DNA from: Cognaticolwellia mytili
GTDB lineage: Bacteria > Pseudomonadota > Gammaproteobacteria > Enterobacterales > Alteromonadaceae
DNA: 64,000 bases
Assembly: GCF_002104475.1 (NCBI RefSeq)
Contig: NZ_NBOF01000003.1
Coordinates: 434,001-498,000, forward strand
Direction: 5' to 3'
This document shows, in pieces, positions 1-8,827 of this stretch. The notes beneath the pieces are model-generated. The model searched no databases, was not told the origin of the DNA, and saw only the letters and a list, made by a program, of their open reading frames with translations. The position numbers and the translations under genes are program-made. Each line of letters starts with the position of its first letter. Position 1 is the first letter of the stretch.

Positions 1-468
1 CTAAGTTTTCTAATGCACTGATCATATTGTCAACATCTGCGTCATTAGCAGCAATCGTCACTTTTGCTTTAAATAATTCATGGCCGAAATGTGGAGCGCT
101 TTCTTGGGTGCTGACTAACTTGAGTAAATTGCCACCATTACTGTGAATAGTAGATGAAATTTCCTGCACTATACCAGCTCTGTCATTTGCAGTTAACTCT
201 AAGATTAATTGAGATTCAGTGACCGAAGCTACTGAGGTTGCTTGCTCAATTTGTATTTTAAAATTTTCTAAATCAGCAAGCTCTTTCGATAAAGCAGAGG
301 TAGAACTGTTAGGGCAAACAATTTCAACAACACCTGCAAAAATCCCTGACATTTGATGCAAGCTCGACTTTTGCCAATTGCCTTGATGTTTACCAATTAT
401 ATTAGATAAACTATCAACTATGCCTGGGCGGTCAGCGGTAATAAAAGAAATAATAAGGTGATTCATTG
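1..468 (-). CDS. gcvR: GcvR-like ACT-domain regulator, 3' end cut by window edge
   Basis: The minus strand is open from an ATG at 468 to the window edge (156 codons, no stop seen), so the C-terminus lies outside. The protein begins MNHLIISFITADRPGIVDSL and has a second block reading ELTANDRAGIVQEISSTIHS. Two 'D(R)xGIV' blocks spaced like this are typical of tandem ACT domains of the glycine cleavage repressor GcvR and its relatives. An AAAGGA ribosome site sits just upstream of the ATG. In E. coli GcvR antagonises the activator GcvA in response to glycine; that role is carried over by family only. It could be a generic ACT-domain protein instead, since GcvA and the gcv operon are not in the window. 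Confidence 0.75.
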
Positions 469-523
469 CATGTCCTTTGAAAAATTATGAAAGATTATTC
501 TTACTTAGTTAAAATCTTACTCG

Positions 524-889
524 TTAGTACTCACTACGACTTAGCTGCGATAACTCTTTATGCAACTGCTCATCATCACCTAAGTTAAGTTCAATTAATC
601 GTCGTAATAGACTGACACTATCGATATCAATTCCATTGCATTGTACACCTATCTCACTACCTTCTTGATGAACGATAGCAACATTCATGACGATACTAGT
701 ATCGGTATCATCAAGTTGAAATGACAGTAAGCCGAGTTGACGAGTGAGCGTTAAATTTTTACTGTCGAGGTAAAGCAGAGCTCCATTTAATGAAATGTCG
801 TGAATTTTGGCTTCAAATTGATGTTCATCCACCGTAAGTGTTGCCTGCATTGAAAAGAGAACTCGTGTAAATTGACGTCGATTTTGCAT
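524..889 (-). CDS. PilZ-domain protein (probable c-di-GMP binding)
   Basis: A 121-residue single-domain protein. The N-terminus has the basic RRQFTR motif (the RxxxR element of PilZ domains), followed about 25 residues later by DISLNG, matching the (D/N)xSxxG element. Both c-di-GMP contact motifs are therefore present, and the length is that of a stand-alone PilZ domain. It probably acts as a cytoplasmic c-di-GMP receptor; the output partner cannot be told from sequence. A diguanylate cyclase gene lies 3.3 kb away, but nothing links the two beyond proximity. The ATG at 889 lacks a clear ribosome site. It lies between the gcvR-like gene and ettA, each apparently transcribed separately. Confidence 0.8.
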   Translation of the reverse strand: MQNRRQFTRVLFSMQATLTVDEHQFEAKIHDISLNGALLYLDSKNLTLTRQLGLLSFQLDDTDTSIVMNVAIVHQEGSEIGVQCNGIDIDSVSLLRRLIELNLGDDEQLHKELSQLSRSEY

Positions 890-935
890 GAATTTTAAGC
901 TTGGCCAAGTGATACCTTCAGCATAGCTTGCTTTT

Positions 936-974
936 AAAAAAAAGGCACCTTAATTAACATATTAAGGTGCCTTT
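936..974 (-). terminator. Rho-independent terminator after ettA
   Basis: A perfect 14-bp stem (AAAGGCACCTTAAT, 941-954, pairing with 961-974) with a 6-nt loop. On the minus strand it is followed by a run of T (A run 936-943 on the plus strand). It lies 45 bp past the ettA stop in the right orientation. Confidence 0.88.
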
Positions 975-979
975 ATCTT

Positions 980-1015
980 GTTAATTACTAATCAGTTAAC
1001 TGATTAGTAATTAAC
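980..1015. repeat. Perfect 36-bp palindrome between ettA stop and its terminator
   Basis: Positions 980-997 are the exact reverse complement of 998-1015 (left arm GTTAATTACTAATCAGTT). It begins 4 bp past the ettA stop codon, immediately before the terminator hairpin. A spacer-free palindrome is not a normal terminator shape. It may be a second mRNA 3'-end structure, a binding site, or a scar of template switching. Confidence 0.85.
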
Positions 1016-1018
1016 TAA

Positions 1019-2692
1019 TTAGCCAATCTTTTTGTATTTTATTCTATGAGGTTCAAGTGCCGCAGGGCCCAAGGTTTTTCTTAACCATTCATCATAATCA
1101 GTAAAGTTACCTTCAAAGAAGTTTACTTGGCCTTCGTCGCGGTAATCAATAATATGTGTTGCAATGCGATCTAAGAACCAACGGTCATGTGAAATAACCA
1201 TGGCGCAACCTGGAAATTCTAGAATGGCTTCTTCTAATGCACGTAAGGTTTCAATATCTAAATCGTTGGTTGGCTCATCGAGTAAAAGCACATTACCGCC
1301 AGTTTTCACTAATTTGGCCAAATGCACACGATTACGTTCACCACCAGATAATTGACCTATGATTTTTTGCTGATCAGTACCTTTAAAGTTAAAACGACTA
1401 ACATACGCACGTGCTGGTATTTCATAGGTGCCTATTTGAATGATTTCACTACCTTCTGATATTTCTTGGTAAACAGTTTTTGAATCGTCCATATCATCAC
1501 GGAACTGGTCAACACTGGCTAGTTGTACTGTATCACCAACACTAACGGAACCTGAATCTGGTGATTCAGCGCCTGAAAGCATTTTAAATAACGTTGATTT
1601 ACCTGCGCCGTTAGCACCAATTATCCCGACAATAGCACCTTTAGGAATGCTAAAACTTAAGTCATCGATTAATACTCTGTCGCCATAAGATTTGGTTAAA
1701 TTGTCAACATCAATGACTTTATCACCAAGGCGTGGCCCAGGTGGGATATATAATTCGTTAGTTTCATTACGTTTTTGATTTTCATTACTTGATAATTCTT
1801 CAAAGCGCGCCATACGGGCTTTACTTTTTGCTTGGCGACCTTTTGGATTCGAGCGTACCCAATCAAGCTCATGCTTAATGGTTTTTGCCAAGGCATTTTC
1901 GGTGCGCTTCTCTTGCTCAAGTCTGGCATCTTTTTGTTCAAGCCAATTAGTATAATTACCTTCGTAAGGGATGCCGTGGCCACGGTCGAGCTCTAATATC
2001 CAGCCCGCTACGTTATCAAGGAAGTATCTATCATGGGTAATGGCAACAACTGTACCTGAATAGTCATGTAAGAAACGCTCTAACCAAGCCACTGATTCAG
2101 CATCTAAATGGTTAGTTGGTTCATCAAGTAGCAGCATGTCAGGTTTTTCAAGCAACAAACGACAAAGTGCGACACGACGACGTTCACCACCACTTAATAC
2201 GGCAATTTTTTGATCCCACTCAGGTAAGCGTAATGCGTCAGCAGCACGTTCCAAAACGTTATCAATATTATGACCGTCTTGTGCGTTGATAATATCTTCA
2301 AGTTCACCTTGCTCTTTTGCTAGCGCGTCAAAGTCAGCACCTTCTTCAGCATATTCGTTATACACTTGGTCAAGGCGCGCCATGGCATTTTTAACTTCCG
2401 ATACTGCTTCTTCTACTGCTTCGCGTACGGTTTGGTTTTCATCAAGCTGAGGCTCTTGTGGTAAATAACCAATTTTAGTACCGGTTAACGCGTTAGCATC
2501 ACCTTCAAATTCTTTATCAACACCTGCCATTATGCGCAGTAACGTTGATTTACCTGAGCCGTTTAGGCCCAAAACACCAATTTTTGCACCAGGGAAGAAG
2601 GAAAGAGAAATGTCTTTTAAAATAGTACGCTTTGGTGGAACCACTTTACTAACGCGGTTCATCGAGAAAATAAACTTATCTGGCAATGCCAT
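1019..2692 (-). CDS. ettA: Energy-dependent translational throttle protein EttA (ABC-F)
   Basis: A 557-residue soluble twin-ATPase, close to the 555 residues of E. coli EttA. ABC1 has Walker A GLNGSGKST, signature LSGGERRRVALC and Walker B DMLLLDEPTNHLD. ABC2 has GANGAGKST, LSGGERNRVHLAKL and [13 protein letters not shown]. The interdomain linker, rich in basic residues around KGRQAKSKARMARFEEL, is the P-site tRNA-interacting region of ABC-F proteins. No transmembrane segments are present. EttA binds the ribosomal E site and gates entry into elongation according to the ADP/ATP ratio. An AAAGGG ribosome site lies 7 bp before the ATG. It is monocistronic with its own terminator. Confidence 0.95.
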   Translation of the reverse strand: MALPDKFIFSMNRVSKVVPPKRTILKDISLSFFPGAKIGVLGLNGSGKSTLLRIMAGVDKEFEGDANALTGTKIGYLPQEPQLDENQTVREAVEEAVSEVKNAMARLDQVYNEYAEEGADFDALAKEQGELEDIINAQDGHNIDNVLERAADALRLPEWDQKIAVLSGGERRRVALCRLLLEKPDMLLLDEPTNHLDAESVAWLERFLHDYSGTVVAITHDRYFLDNVAGWILELDRGHGIPYEGNYTNWLEQKDARLEQEKRTENALAKTIKHELDWVRSNPKGRQAKSKARMARFEELSSNENQKRNETNELYIPPGPRLGDKVIDVDNLTKSYGDRVLIDDLSFSIPKGAIVGIIGANGAGKSTLFKMLSGAESPDSGSVSVGDTVQLASVDQFRDDMDDSKTVYQEISEGSEIIQIGTYEIPARAYVSRFNFKGTDQQKIIGQLSGGERNRVHLAKLVKTGGNVLLLDEPTNDLDIETLRALEEAILEFPGCAMVISHDRWFLDRIATHIIDYRDEGQVNFFEGNFTDYDEWLRKTLGPAALEPHRIKYKKIG

Positions 2693-3092
2693 CTAGAAAC
2701 CCTTTGTTGTAAGGAAAATTATATTGACGATATTTTAGGTTAATAACGGCATGATTAGCAAATGGCTTTTAGCATAAGAGCTATCTATCTTTGTCCGTTG
2801 CATTTAATGTTTGTCTAGGTGTGTATTAGAGGATATTGAGATTTGTATGTGTTTTCAGCAAAAGGCTGGTTTTAATGTTAGTAAAGTACAATGAACGAGG
2901 TTTGCTTGCTCCAAATAAGTGAAGCTCTAATGCTGCTAGCATTAAAAACAACCATAAAGCTAAAGTCATCTTACTTTGTGTTGAAAATAGTTGGTGTAGA
3001 CGACTAAACTACATCACTTTCGCCTTAATTAAGTCGATTTTATCTCTGTGCTGAATTATTAAACAAAGGTCAACAGCCCTTAGTGTGAATTC
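2693..3092. other. Intergenic, no gene seen
   Basis: About 400 bp between the ettA start and the 3' end of the next minus-strand gene. It must carry the ettA promoter near 2700-2760. I see no open frame of useful length, RNA gene or strong hairpin in the remainder. Confidence 0.6.
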
Positions 3093-3932
3093 TTAATTAT
3101 ATCGGCTAATGATTTCTTCTAAAATGCCGTTCTTTTTAATGCTTGCTAAACCCTTGTTAAATGCTTGGTATTTTTGTTGATAATTTGTGGCAGCTTTTGA
3201 AATAGCGAGATAATAATTTTCATTTTTCAATGTGCCAGCAGAATCGAATAAGTATTGTTGTTTTGGATGATTTTTTCTTAAAATAAATTGTGCCATTCGT
3301 TTGTCTATTAAGGCAATATCGATTCGCCCTAAAATAAGCTTACGAATGTTTTTTTCATCGTTGAGTACTTGATCTTTTTTTATTTTAAGATGATGAGAAA
3401 AGCTTTTTGGGTAGGCATATTTCTGAACAGTTCCAATTGTAAAAGGAGTTAAATCATTTAATGATTGATAAGTAACCTGCAATGATTTTGCTTTTAGAAA
3501 GACTAATTCAGAATGAGTAAATGGCTTTGAAAATTTAAACCATTGAGTTCTATTATCTGAATGCCATAAAGTGATTCCATCAGCGATACCTTGCTTAGCA
3601 TATTGAAGTGCTCGACCAAATGGTAATATTTCGACATTAAGTTTGTAACCTACACTGGAAAGTGCAGCGGTAATTATTTCAATATTTAGGCCCTTTATCT
3701 CCTCATTTTCATTTTTATAATTATATGGTGGGTATAGAGCAACAACTAGCTTAAAAAACTTATCATTGTTTTTATCGGACTCGATTTGAGTGGCAATTGA
3801 ATTTTTTGTAAAACATAAGCAAATTAAACACAAAATCTGACATATGTTTTTTAGGCGAGATGAGTATGAAAGCATTCTCTTATTATTAGAAGCTATCTTT
3901 TTTAATGATGAGTAATTGAATAGTAATGCCAT
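3093..3932 (-). CDS. Periplasmic solute-binding protein, family 3 (amino-acid-type)
   Basis: 279 residues. A hydrophobic stretch at residues 30-45 (ICQILCLICLCF) followed by SIATQ looks like a signal peptide. It becomes a normal signal if translation starts at Met20 (3875) rather than at 3932, and neither start has a clear ribosome site. The mature part has the SBP_bac_3 layout: LVVALYPPYNY near the start, GLNIEIITAALSSVGY, LPFGRALQYAKQGIADG, and a hinge followed by a second lobe with DIALIDKRMAQF. No permease or ATPase gene adjoins it. Such orphan proteins in marine gammaproteobacteria are often stand-alone sensors or orphan binders; the ligand is unknown. Confidence 0.72.
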   Translation of the reverse strand: MALLFNYSSLKKIASNNKRMLSYSSRLKNICQILCLICLCFTKNSIATQIESDKNNDKFFKLVVALYPPYNYKNENEEIKGLNIEIITAALSSVGYKLNVEILPFGRALQYAKQGIADGITLWHSDNRTQWFKFSKPFTHSELVFLKAKSLQVTYQSLNDLTPFTIGTVQKYAYPKSFSHHLKIKKDQVLNDEKNIRKLILGRIDIALIDKRMAQFILRKNHPKQQYLFDSAGTLKNENYYLAISKAATNYQQKYQAFNKGLASIKKNGILEEIISRYN

Positions 3933-4197
3933 AAGAATATTTTAGTTGCATCTGTTTTTTAAGCTGTAATCATTGCTGATTAAATTGTTAAAAGTATTTA
4001 ATTTTAATAATGTCAATTTTCTCTCATTACATCCTTTGTTTTATTGTTTACAATCAATTGGTTAGGTTGAAAGCTAAATGTTGATAATAAAATATCGATG
4101 ATGTATATGCCTTATTTATTTTGTAACATCACATAAATTATCAGTTTTGATAGAATATAAGGCGTTATCGTATAAATGAAGCTACTTAGCCTGTCTA

Positions 4198-5493
4198 TTA
4201 ATCAATTATTACAACTTGGTTTCTGCCGAGCGATTTCGCTTTATAAAGTGCAACATCTGAACGTGCGTACATATCTTCAAAACAAGTATCTGTGGTTTTA
4301 ATTACTGCAACGCCTAGGCTGATTTTTATTGCTAATTGAATATTATTTGTGATCGAAATGGGGGTTGTATCAATCAGCTTTCGCAATCTTTCAGCAAATT
4401 TTTGACACTGTTCTTTTGGTGTATGAGGAAGTAAAATTAGAAACTCTTCTCCACCAATACGTGCAAGAATATCTTCAGTTCTAATTGTAGGAATAATTAG
4501 ATCTGTAATTTTTAAAAGAGCTTTGTCCCCCATTGGGTGACCGTATTGATCGTTAATATCTTTAAAGTGATCAATATCAATGGATATCACACCAAGTGCT
4601 TGTAAATTTCTTTTAGCACGATTAAATTCGTGTTTTGCATTATCAAAGAAGTAACGACGATTATATAAACCAGTTAATTCATCGGTATTTGCCAGTTTCT
4701 TGAATTTTTCTTTTAAGTGATACAATTCTGTCACATCGGTAGAAAAACCAATTAAAGTTTTATTATTTTCTTCAAAGTCACAAGGAACTTTAATGCTAAG
4801 ATAATGATGAATTTTATTGTCAGCACCTAATGACGTTTCATTAATGACAATTTTTTCACCTTGTTCGAATACTAGTTTATCTGTTTGCCAAAAATGATCT
4901 GCAAACTCTTGCGGGATAACATCAATATCACGCTTACCAATAATATCCTTTGCAGGTAAACCAAAAAGCTCTGCAACTCTACTATTGACATACTTAAAGG
5001 TTCTATTGGAGTCTTTCATATAGATGTAGGCATCGACATTATTTAAAATAACATCAAGCAGATTCTTTTGATTTTTGTTTTCAGTTTCTAAAGTTTTTTG
5101 TGTTGTAATATCTGTTGATATTCCTATCAATCCAATTACTTGATTTTTATCGTTAAATAGAGGTTTTTTAATTGTTTTGTAGGTGTGGATTTTACCCGTT
5201 GATTTGACCGAGTTATTTTCTTCAGATTCGATAGCTACTTTATGCTTAATAACCTTTAAATCGTTCAGACGTAGCTCATCAGAGATTCCAAGATCAAAAA
5301 AGTGGCTATCATCTTTGCCAATAATATCATCTACAGGCATTTGAAATAAATTGGCCACGTCAGAATTGATATATATATATTTGCCGTCCAAATCTTTGGC
5401 GAAAACATAAGCACCTATGTTATCTAATATTTCAGCCATTGATTTCACCTGTAGTAATAACTTTTCGGCATCTTTGTTTTTTTTATCTAACAT
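4198..5493 (-). CDS. Diguanylate cyclase with two PAS domains
   Basis: About 431 residues with no transmembrane segment. PAS1 is at about residues 20-135 (YVFAKDLDGKYIYINSDVA) and PAS2 at about 145-260 (YIYMKDSNRTFKYVNSRVAE), each ending in a GIST/GFSTDV-type PAC strand. A GGDEF domain follows from NTDELTGLYNRRYFF. The active site is RIGGEEFLILL (GGEEF, competent), and RTED five residues upstream is a complete RxxD inhibitory I-site, so an active, product-inhibited cyclase is expected. The open frame can begin at a TTG at 5505. The ATG at 5493 is preferred because GGAAA sits about 7 bp before it. The PAS ligand or cofactor is unknown. Confidence 0.88.
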   Translation of the reverse strand: MLDKKNKDAEKLLLQVKSMAEILDNIGAYVFAKDLDGKYIYINSDVANLFQMPVDDIIGKDDSHFFDLGISDELRLNDLKVIKHKVAIESEENNSVKSTGKIHTYKTIKKPLFNDKNQVIGLIGISTDITTQKTLETENKNQKNLLDVILNNVDAYIYMKDSNRTFKYVNSRVAELFGLPAKDIIGKRDIDVIPQEFADHFWQTDKLVFEQGEKIVINETSLGADNKIHHYLSIKVPCDFEENNKTLIGFSTDVTELYHLKEKFKKLANTDELTGLYNRRYFFDNAKHEFNRAKRNLQALGVISIDIDHFKDINDQYGHPMGDKALLKITDLIIPTIRTEDILARIGGEEFLILLPHTPKEQCQKFAERLRKLIDTTPISITNNIQLAIKISLGVAVIKTTDTCFEDMYARSDVALYKAKSLGRNQVVIID

Positions 5494-5936
5494 ATGTGTT
5501 TCCAATCATTACTATTCATCTATTCCTTTTGCTATTAATTTGAGCTTATTTATAGATATGTGCGCCTAAACTAGAGCTTTAACTTGTTTGGAGGTGCAAC
5601 ATCACTCATCGTCTAATATTTATTAATTTTAAAGTATGGCAAAGAATATCAATAATATACACTCTGAAAGCCTACTTGTAGCGCAATAATGTATTATTTT
5701 GTTAAGTATGATATTTACATTGTATGATGCTGTTAGGTGCTTAAATAACGTTCGACTCTATAGTGGTGAATTTCGGTAAATGGAAATAATACAGAAAGTG
5801 ACTTTAGTAAACATCATTTTACTTACGTGATGATTTGACCTAGTAAGCTATTAAATAGGTGAAATTAAGTCATTTCCAACGATTGATAAAAAAATGTGTA
5901 GGTTATAAGTTGCTGGTGTTAGAAGTAACTGTTAGC
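5494..5936. other. Intergenic, no gene seen
   Basis: About 440 bp of AT-rich DNA between the cyclase start and the CBS gene end. I see no convincing open frame, tRNA or strong hairpin. It should contain the cyclase promoter near its left side. Confidence 0.55.
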
Positions 5937-6389
5937 CTATTTAGAAGGAGCTAGCTTTTCTTTAGTGACTTGAGCCTTTCTGCGATATTGTACTGCAATG
6001 ATTTTAATAATATCACGCCAAGTAACTATGCCTATTGGTTTTTCTTCTTTGCTAATAACAGGGATACAGGAAATTTTATGATCGTAAAACATCAAAACGG
6101 CTTCGTTTAAAGTAATTTCATCACTAGCGGAAATTACGTCTCTACACATAATCAAATGAATTTTTTTATTAAGAATAAAGCTGTCTTGTGGGCTCTCCTT
6201 ACGAGTACCAATTGTTGGGCTAAGGTGTTGCAATAAATCCCTATCATTGATGACACCTGTTAGCTTACCATTATCTGTGATTAAGATATGATGCATATCG
6301 TGAAGTTCGAATAAACTTTTAGCATCACTGAGTGTACTATCCATGTCTAGAGTCACTAAATCCCGACGCATTATTTGGCTAATTGCCAT
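5937..6389 (-). CDS. Two-CBS-domain protein
   Basis: 150 residues made of two CBS domains. The first is at about 5-60 (IMRRDLVTLDMDSTL ... GVINDRDLL) and the second at about 80-140 (VISASDEITLNEAV ... GIVTWRDIIKI). Both end in the 'G(V/I)(I/V)xxRD(L/I)' strand that contacts adenine nucleotides in CBS pairs. There is no catalytic domain, so it is probably a nucleotide-sensing regulatory module. The ribosome site AAGGA precedes the ATG. It is divergent from the pst operon, with about 110 bp between it and the Pho box, but no functional link is shown. Confidence 0.8.
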   Translation of the reverse strand: MAISQIMRRDLVTLDMDSTLSDAKSLFELHDMHHILITDNGKLTGVINDRDLLQHLSPTIGTRKESPQDSFILNKKIHLIMCRDVISASDEITLNEAVLMFYDHKISCIPVISKEEKPIGIVTWRDIIKIIAVQYRRKAQVTKEKLAPSK

Positions 6390-6498
6390 ATCTATTCCTT
6401 ACCGCAAACAACTGCAAACGAAGATGAAATAATATAATAGTGATGACTTCTCGGCAATAGTTAGGCATAAATGACTTAATAGTATGGATTAATTCTTC

Positions 6499-6532
6499 TT
6501 GTCACAAAAGTGTCACACAACTGTCTTATAAT
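6499..6532 (+). promoter_or_regulatory. Pho box and -10 of the pst operon
   Basis: Three 7-bp PhoB half-sites lie in 11-bp phase: TTGTCAC (6499), GTGTCAC (6510) and CTGTCTT (6521). They are separated by 4-bp A-rich spacers (AAAA, ACAA). The third overlaps a consensus -10 TATAAT at 6527-6532. This matches the known PhoB architecture, where the Pho box replaces the -35 element. The pstC start is 44 bp downstream of the -10. Confidence 0.88.
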
Positions 6533-6575
6533 TGCTGCAGTTATAAAAAATCATCATAGTTGAAGGTATTTTTAA

Positions 6576-8813
6576 GTGGCCATTGCTTCCAAGTCAGGAA
6601 ATTATCGTAAGGTTAAAAACTCATTAGCGAAATGGGTGATTACACTGGGCGGTATTAGTGTTCTATTTACTTTGGTTTTGATTTTCATGTACTTACTGTA
6701 TGTGATTAAACCTATATTTGAGTCTGCAAAAGTTGAAGCTCACGCTCAGTTTGCTATTACTGAACCACAAAAGGTTTTATCAACCGGTGTTGATGAGCTA
6801 CAAGAGGTTGCGTATAGTATTACGCAGCAAGGAACTATTAACTTTTATCAATTAGTTGATAGTTCACGCTATAAAGCAGGAGCTAAAATTCACTCACAGC
6901 AGCTTGTCGCTGATGGCGAAAAACTAGTTCAGCTGGTGAATGTTGGCCAAGAGCAAAAGTTACTGCTTGATAGTGCAGGTAATGTGCAACTAATTGCGCC
7001 GAATTTCACCTCAAATTTCGACAGTGGTGAAAGGGTCATTATTCCAAGTGTTCGTTATCCACTGGGTGAAGCATTTCTGCCTGTTGAAGAAAATAATGTC
7101 GCATTGAAAAAACTATCTTTTGCCATGGACGACGAAAAGGCTATTTTTGTTGGTTTTACGCAAGATAATCGACTGATTAAAACTAGCTTTATCGCCGAAG
7201 ATGACTTTAGTTACGACACTGAATTTGAAGCCGAATATGAAGAAATTGATTATTCAGCCAAGTACGTTGATGATATTTTAGTGACGCCAGATTTAGCCAT
7301 GGTATTTATTCGCGAAGCTGATCAAGTTGCTGTGTACTCACTCGATGAAGAAAGTGAATTAAAAGCGACTATCATTCCGCAATTAGCACAAAACAAATCA
7401 TCGCCTAATCATATTACCTCAATGGCATTACTTTCGGGTGGTAGCTCAATTCTACTAGGTGATGATAATGGTCAAGTGAGCCAATGGTTTGAAGTTGCTA
7501 GCAAAGAAGGGCGTGAATTTAAAAATATTCGTCAATTTAAGGTAAGCGACAAAGAGCCAATAACGGCAATTTATACCGAACAATTTCGTAAAAGCTTTTA
7601 TACTGAAACACCTTCTGGTGAAATGGGCATGTTCTATACCACCAGTGAAGCTGATTTATGGCGTGGTCAATTGCATCAGGGCAATGCACGAGCGTTTGCG
7701 ATTGCCCCTCGCGCTGATGGCTTAGTGATATTTTCAGAACAAGAATTATCAATTTTCAGCGTGGAAAATGAGCACCCTGAAGTGACATGGCAAGCGCTGT
7801 GGCAAGAAGTTTGGTATGAAGGTTACCCTGAGCCTGAGTTTATTTGGCAGTCAACGTCAGGCTCAGATGATTTTGAAGCAAAATTTTCTTTAGTGCCTAT
7901 TTCGTTTGGTACGATAAAAGCGGCAATGTACGCCATGATGTTTGCTGTACCTATTGCACTAACGGCGGCAATTTATACCGCTTACTTTATGACCCCAGGT
8001 TTACGCAGAAAAGTAAAACCGACCATTGAATTAATGGAAGCGCTGCCTACGGTTATTCTTGGTTTCTTGGCGGGGCTTTGGTTAGCGCCAATTATTGAAA
8101 TATATTTGCCAGCGATTTTCTTGCTACTTATTTTTATACCGACATCGGTATTTATCACCGCGTTTGCTTGGCACAAACTTCCTAGAGCTTATAAAACTTT
8201 AATACCTGAAACTTGGGCGCCTATTATTTTAATCCCCGCAATACTACTAGCCGGAATTTCTGCTTTTGCACTATCACCTGTACTTGAATTGTATGCTTTT
8301 GGCGGTGATATAAGACAATTTATCACCAATGATTTAGATATCAGCTTTGACCAACGTAATGCTTTAGTTGTTGGTATTGCGATGGGCTTTGCTGTTATAC
8401 CAACCATTTTCTCAATGGCTGAAGATGCTATTTTCAGTGTGCCGAAACATTTAACTAGTGGCTCACTCGCCTTAGGTGCTACGCAGTGGCAAACCTTAGT
8501 TAAAGTTGTATTACTTACCGCAAGTCCTGGCATATTCTCTGCCGTGATGATGGGGCTAGGGCGTGCAGTAGGAGAAACCATGATTGTATTAATGGCGACA
8601 GGTAACACGCCTATTCTTGACTGGAGTATTTTCCAAGGTATGAGAACACTCGCAGCCAATATTGCCGTTGAAATGCCAGAGTCGGAAGTGGGAAGTTCTC
8701 ATTACCGTATTTTATTCCTAGCGGCATTCGTTTTGTTTGTATTCACTTTTGTATTTAACACGCTTGCTGAGTTTATTCGTCAGCGCTTGCGTGAAAAATA
8801 CAGCTCGTTGTAA
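6576..8813 (+). CDS. pstC: Phosphate ABC transporter permease PstC, long form
   Basis: 745 residues, more than twice the ~320 of E. coli PstC. One transmembrane helix at about 18-42 is followed by a ~390-residue non-membrane domain. The permease core lies at about 445-740, with SFGTIKAAMYAMMFAVPIAL, MEALPTVILGFLAGLW and the coupling loop GSLALGATQWQTLVKVV. The long domain is rich in short beta-type repeats (LLSGGSSILLGDDNGQV) that could form a propeller on the periplasmic side; this is inference. Translation starts at GTG with GAAGG 9 bp upstream. It is first in the pst operon behind a Pho box. With PstA it forms the inner-membrane channel for phosphate. Similar long PstC forms are known in marine gammaproteobacteria. 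Confidence 0.92.
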   Translation: MAIASKSGNYRKVKNSLAKWVITLGGISVLFTLVLIFMYLLYVIKPIFESAKVEAHAQFAITEPQKVLSTGVDELQEVAYSITQQGTINFYQLVDSSRYKAGAKIHSQQLVADGEKLVQLVNVGQEQKLLLDSAGNVQLIAPNFTSNFDSGERVIIPSVRYPLGEAFLPVEENNVALKKLSFAMDDEKAIFVGFTQDNRLIKTSFIAEDDFSYDTEFEAEYEEIDYSAKYVDDILVTPDLAMVFIREADQVAVYSLDEESELKATIIPQLAQNKSSPNHITSMALLSGGSSILLGDDNGQVSQWFEVASKEGREFKNIRQFKVSDKEPITAIYTEQFRKSFYTETPSGEMGMFYTTSEADLWRGQLHQGNARAFAIAPRADGLVIFSEQELSIFSVENEHPEVTWQALWQEVWYEGYPEPEFIWQSTSGSDDFEAKFSLVPISFGTIKAAMYAMMFAVPIALTAAIYTAYFMTPGLRRKVKPTIELMEALPTVILGFLAGLWLAPIIEIYLPAIFLLLIFIPTSVFITAFAWHKLPRAYKTLIPETWAPIILIPAILLAGISAFALSPVLELYAFGGDIRQFITNDLDISFDQRNALVVGIAMGFAVIPTIFSMAEDAIFSVPKHLTSGSLALGATQWQTLVKVVLLTASPGIFSAVMMGLGRAVGETMIVLMATGNTPILDWSIFQGMRTLAANIAVEMPESEVGSSHYRILFLAAFVLFVFTFVFNTLAEFIRQRLREKYSSL

Positions 8814-8827
8814 GAAGGGACAGTAAC

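Noticed and set aside
8189-8659. 156-codon minus-strand open frame inside pstC
   Set aside because: Low-complexity shadow of the permease core; no domain, and pstC is certain.
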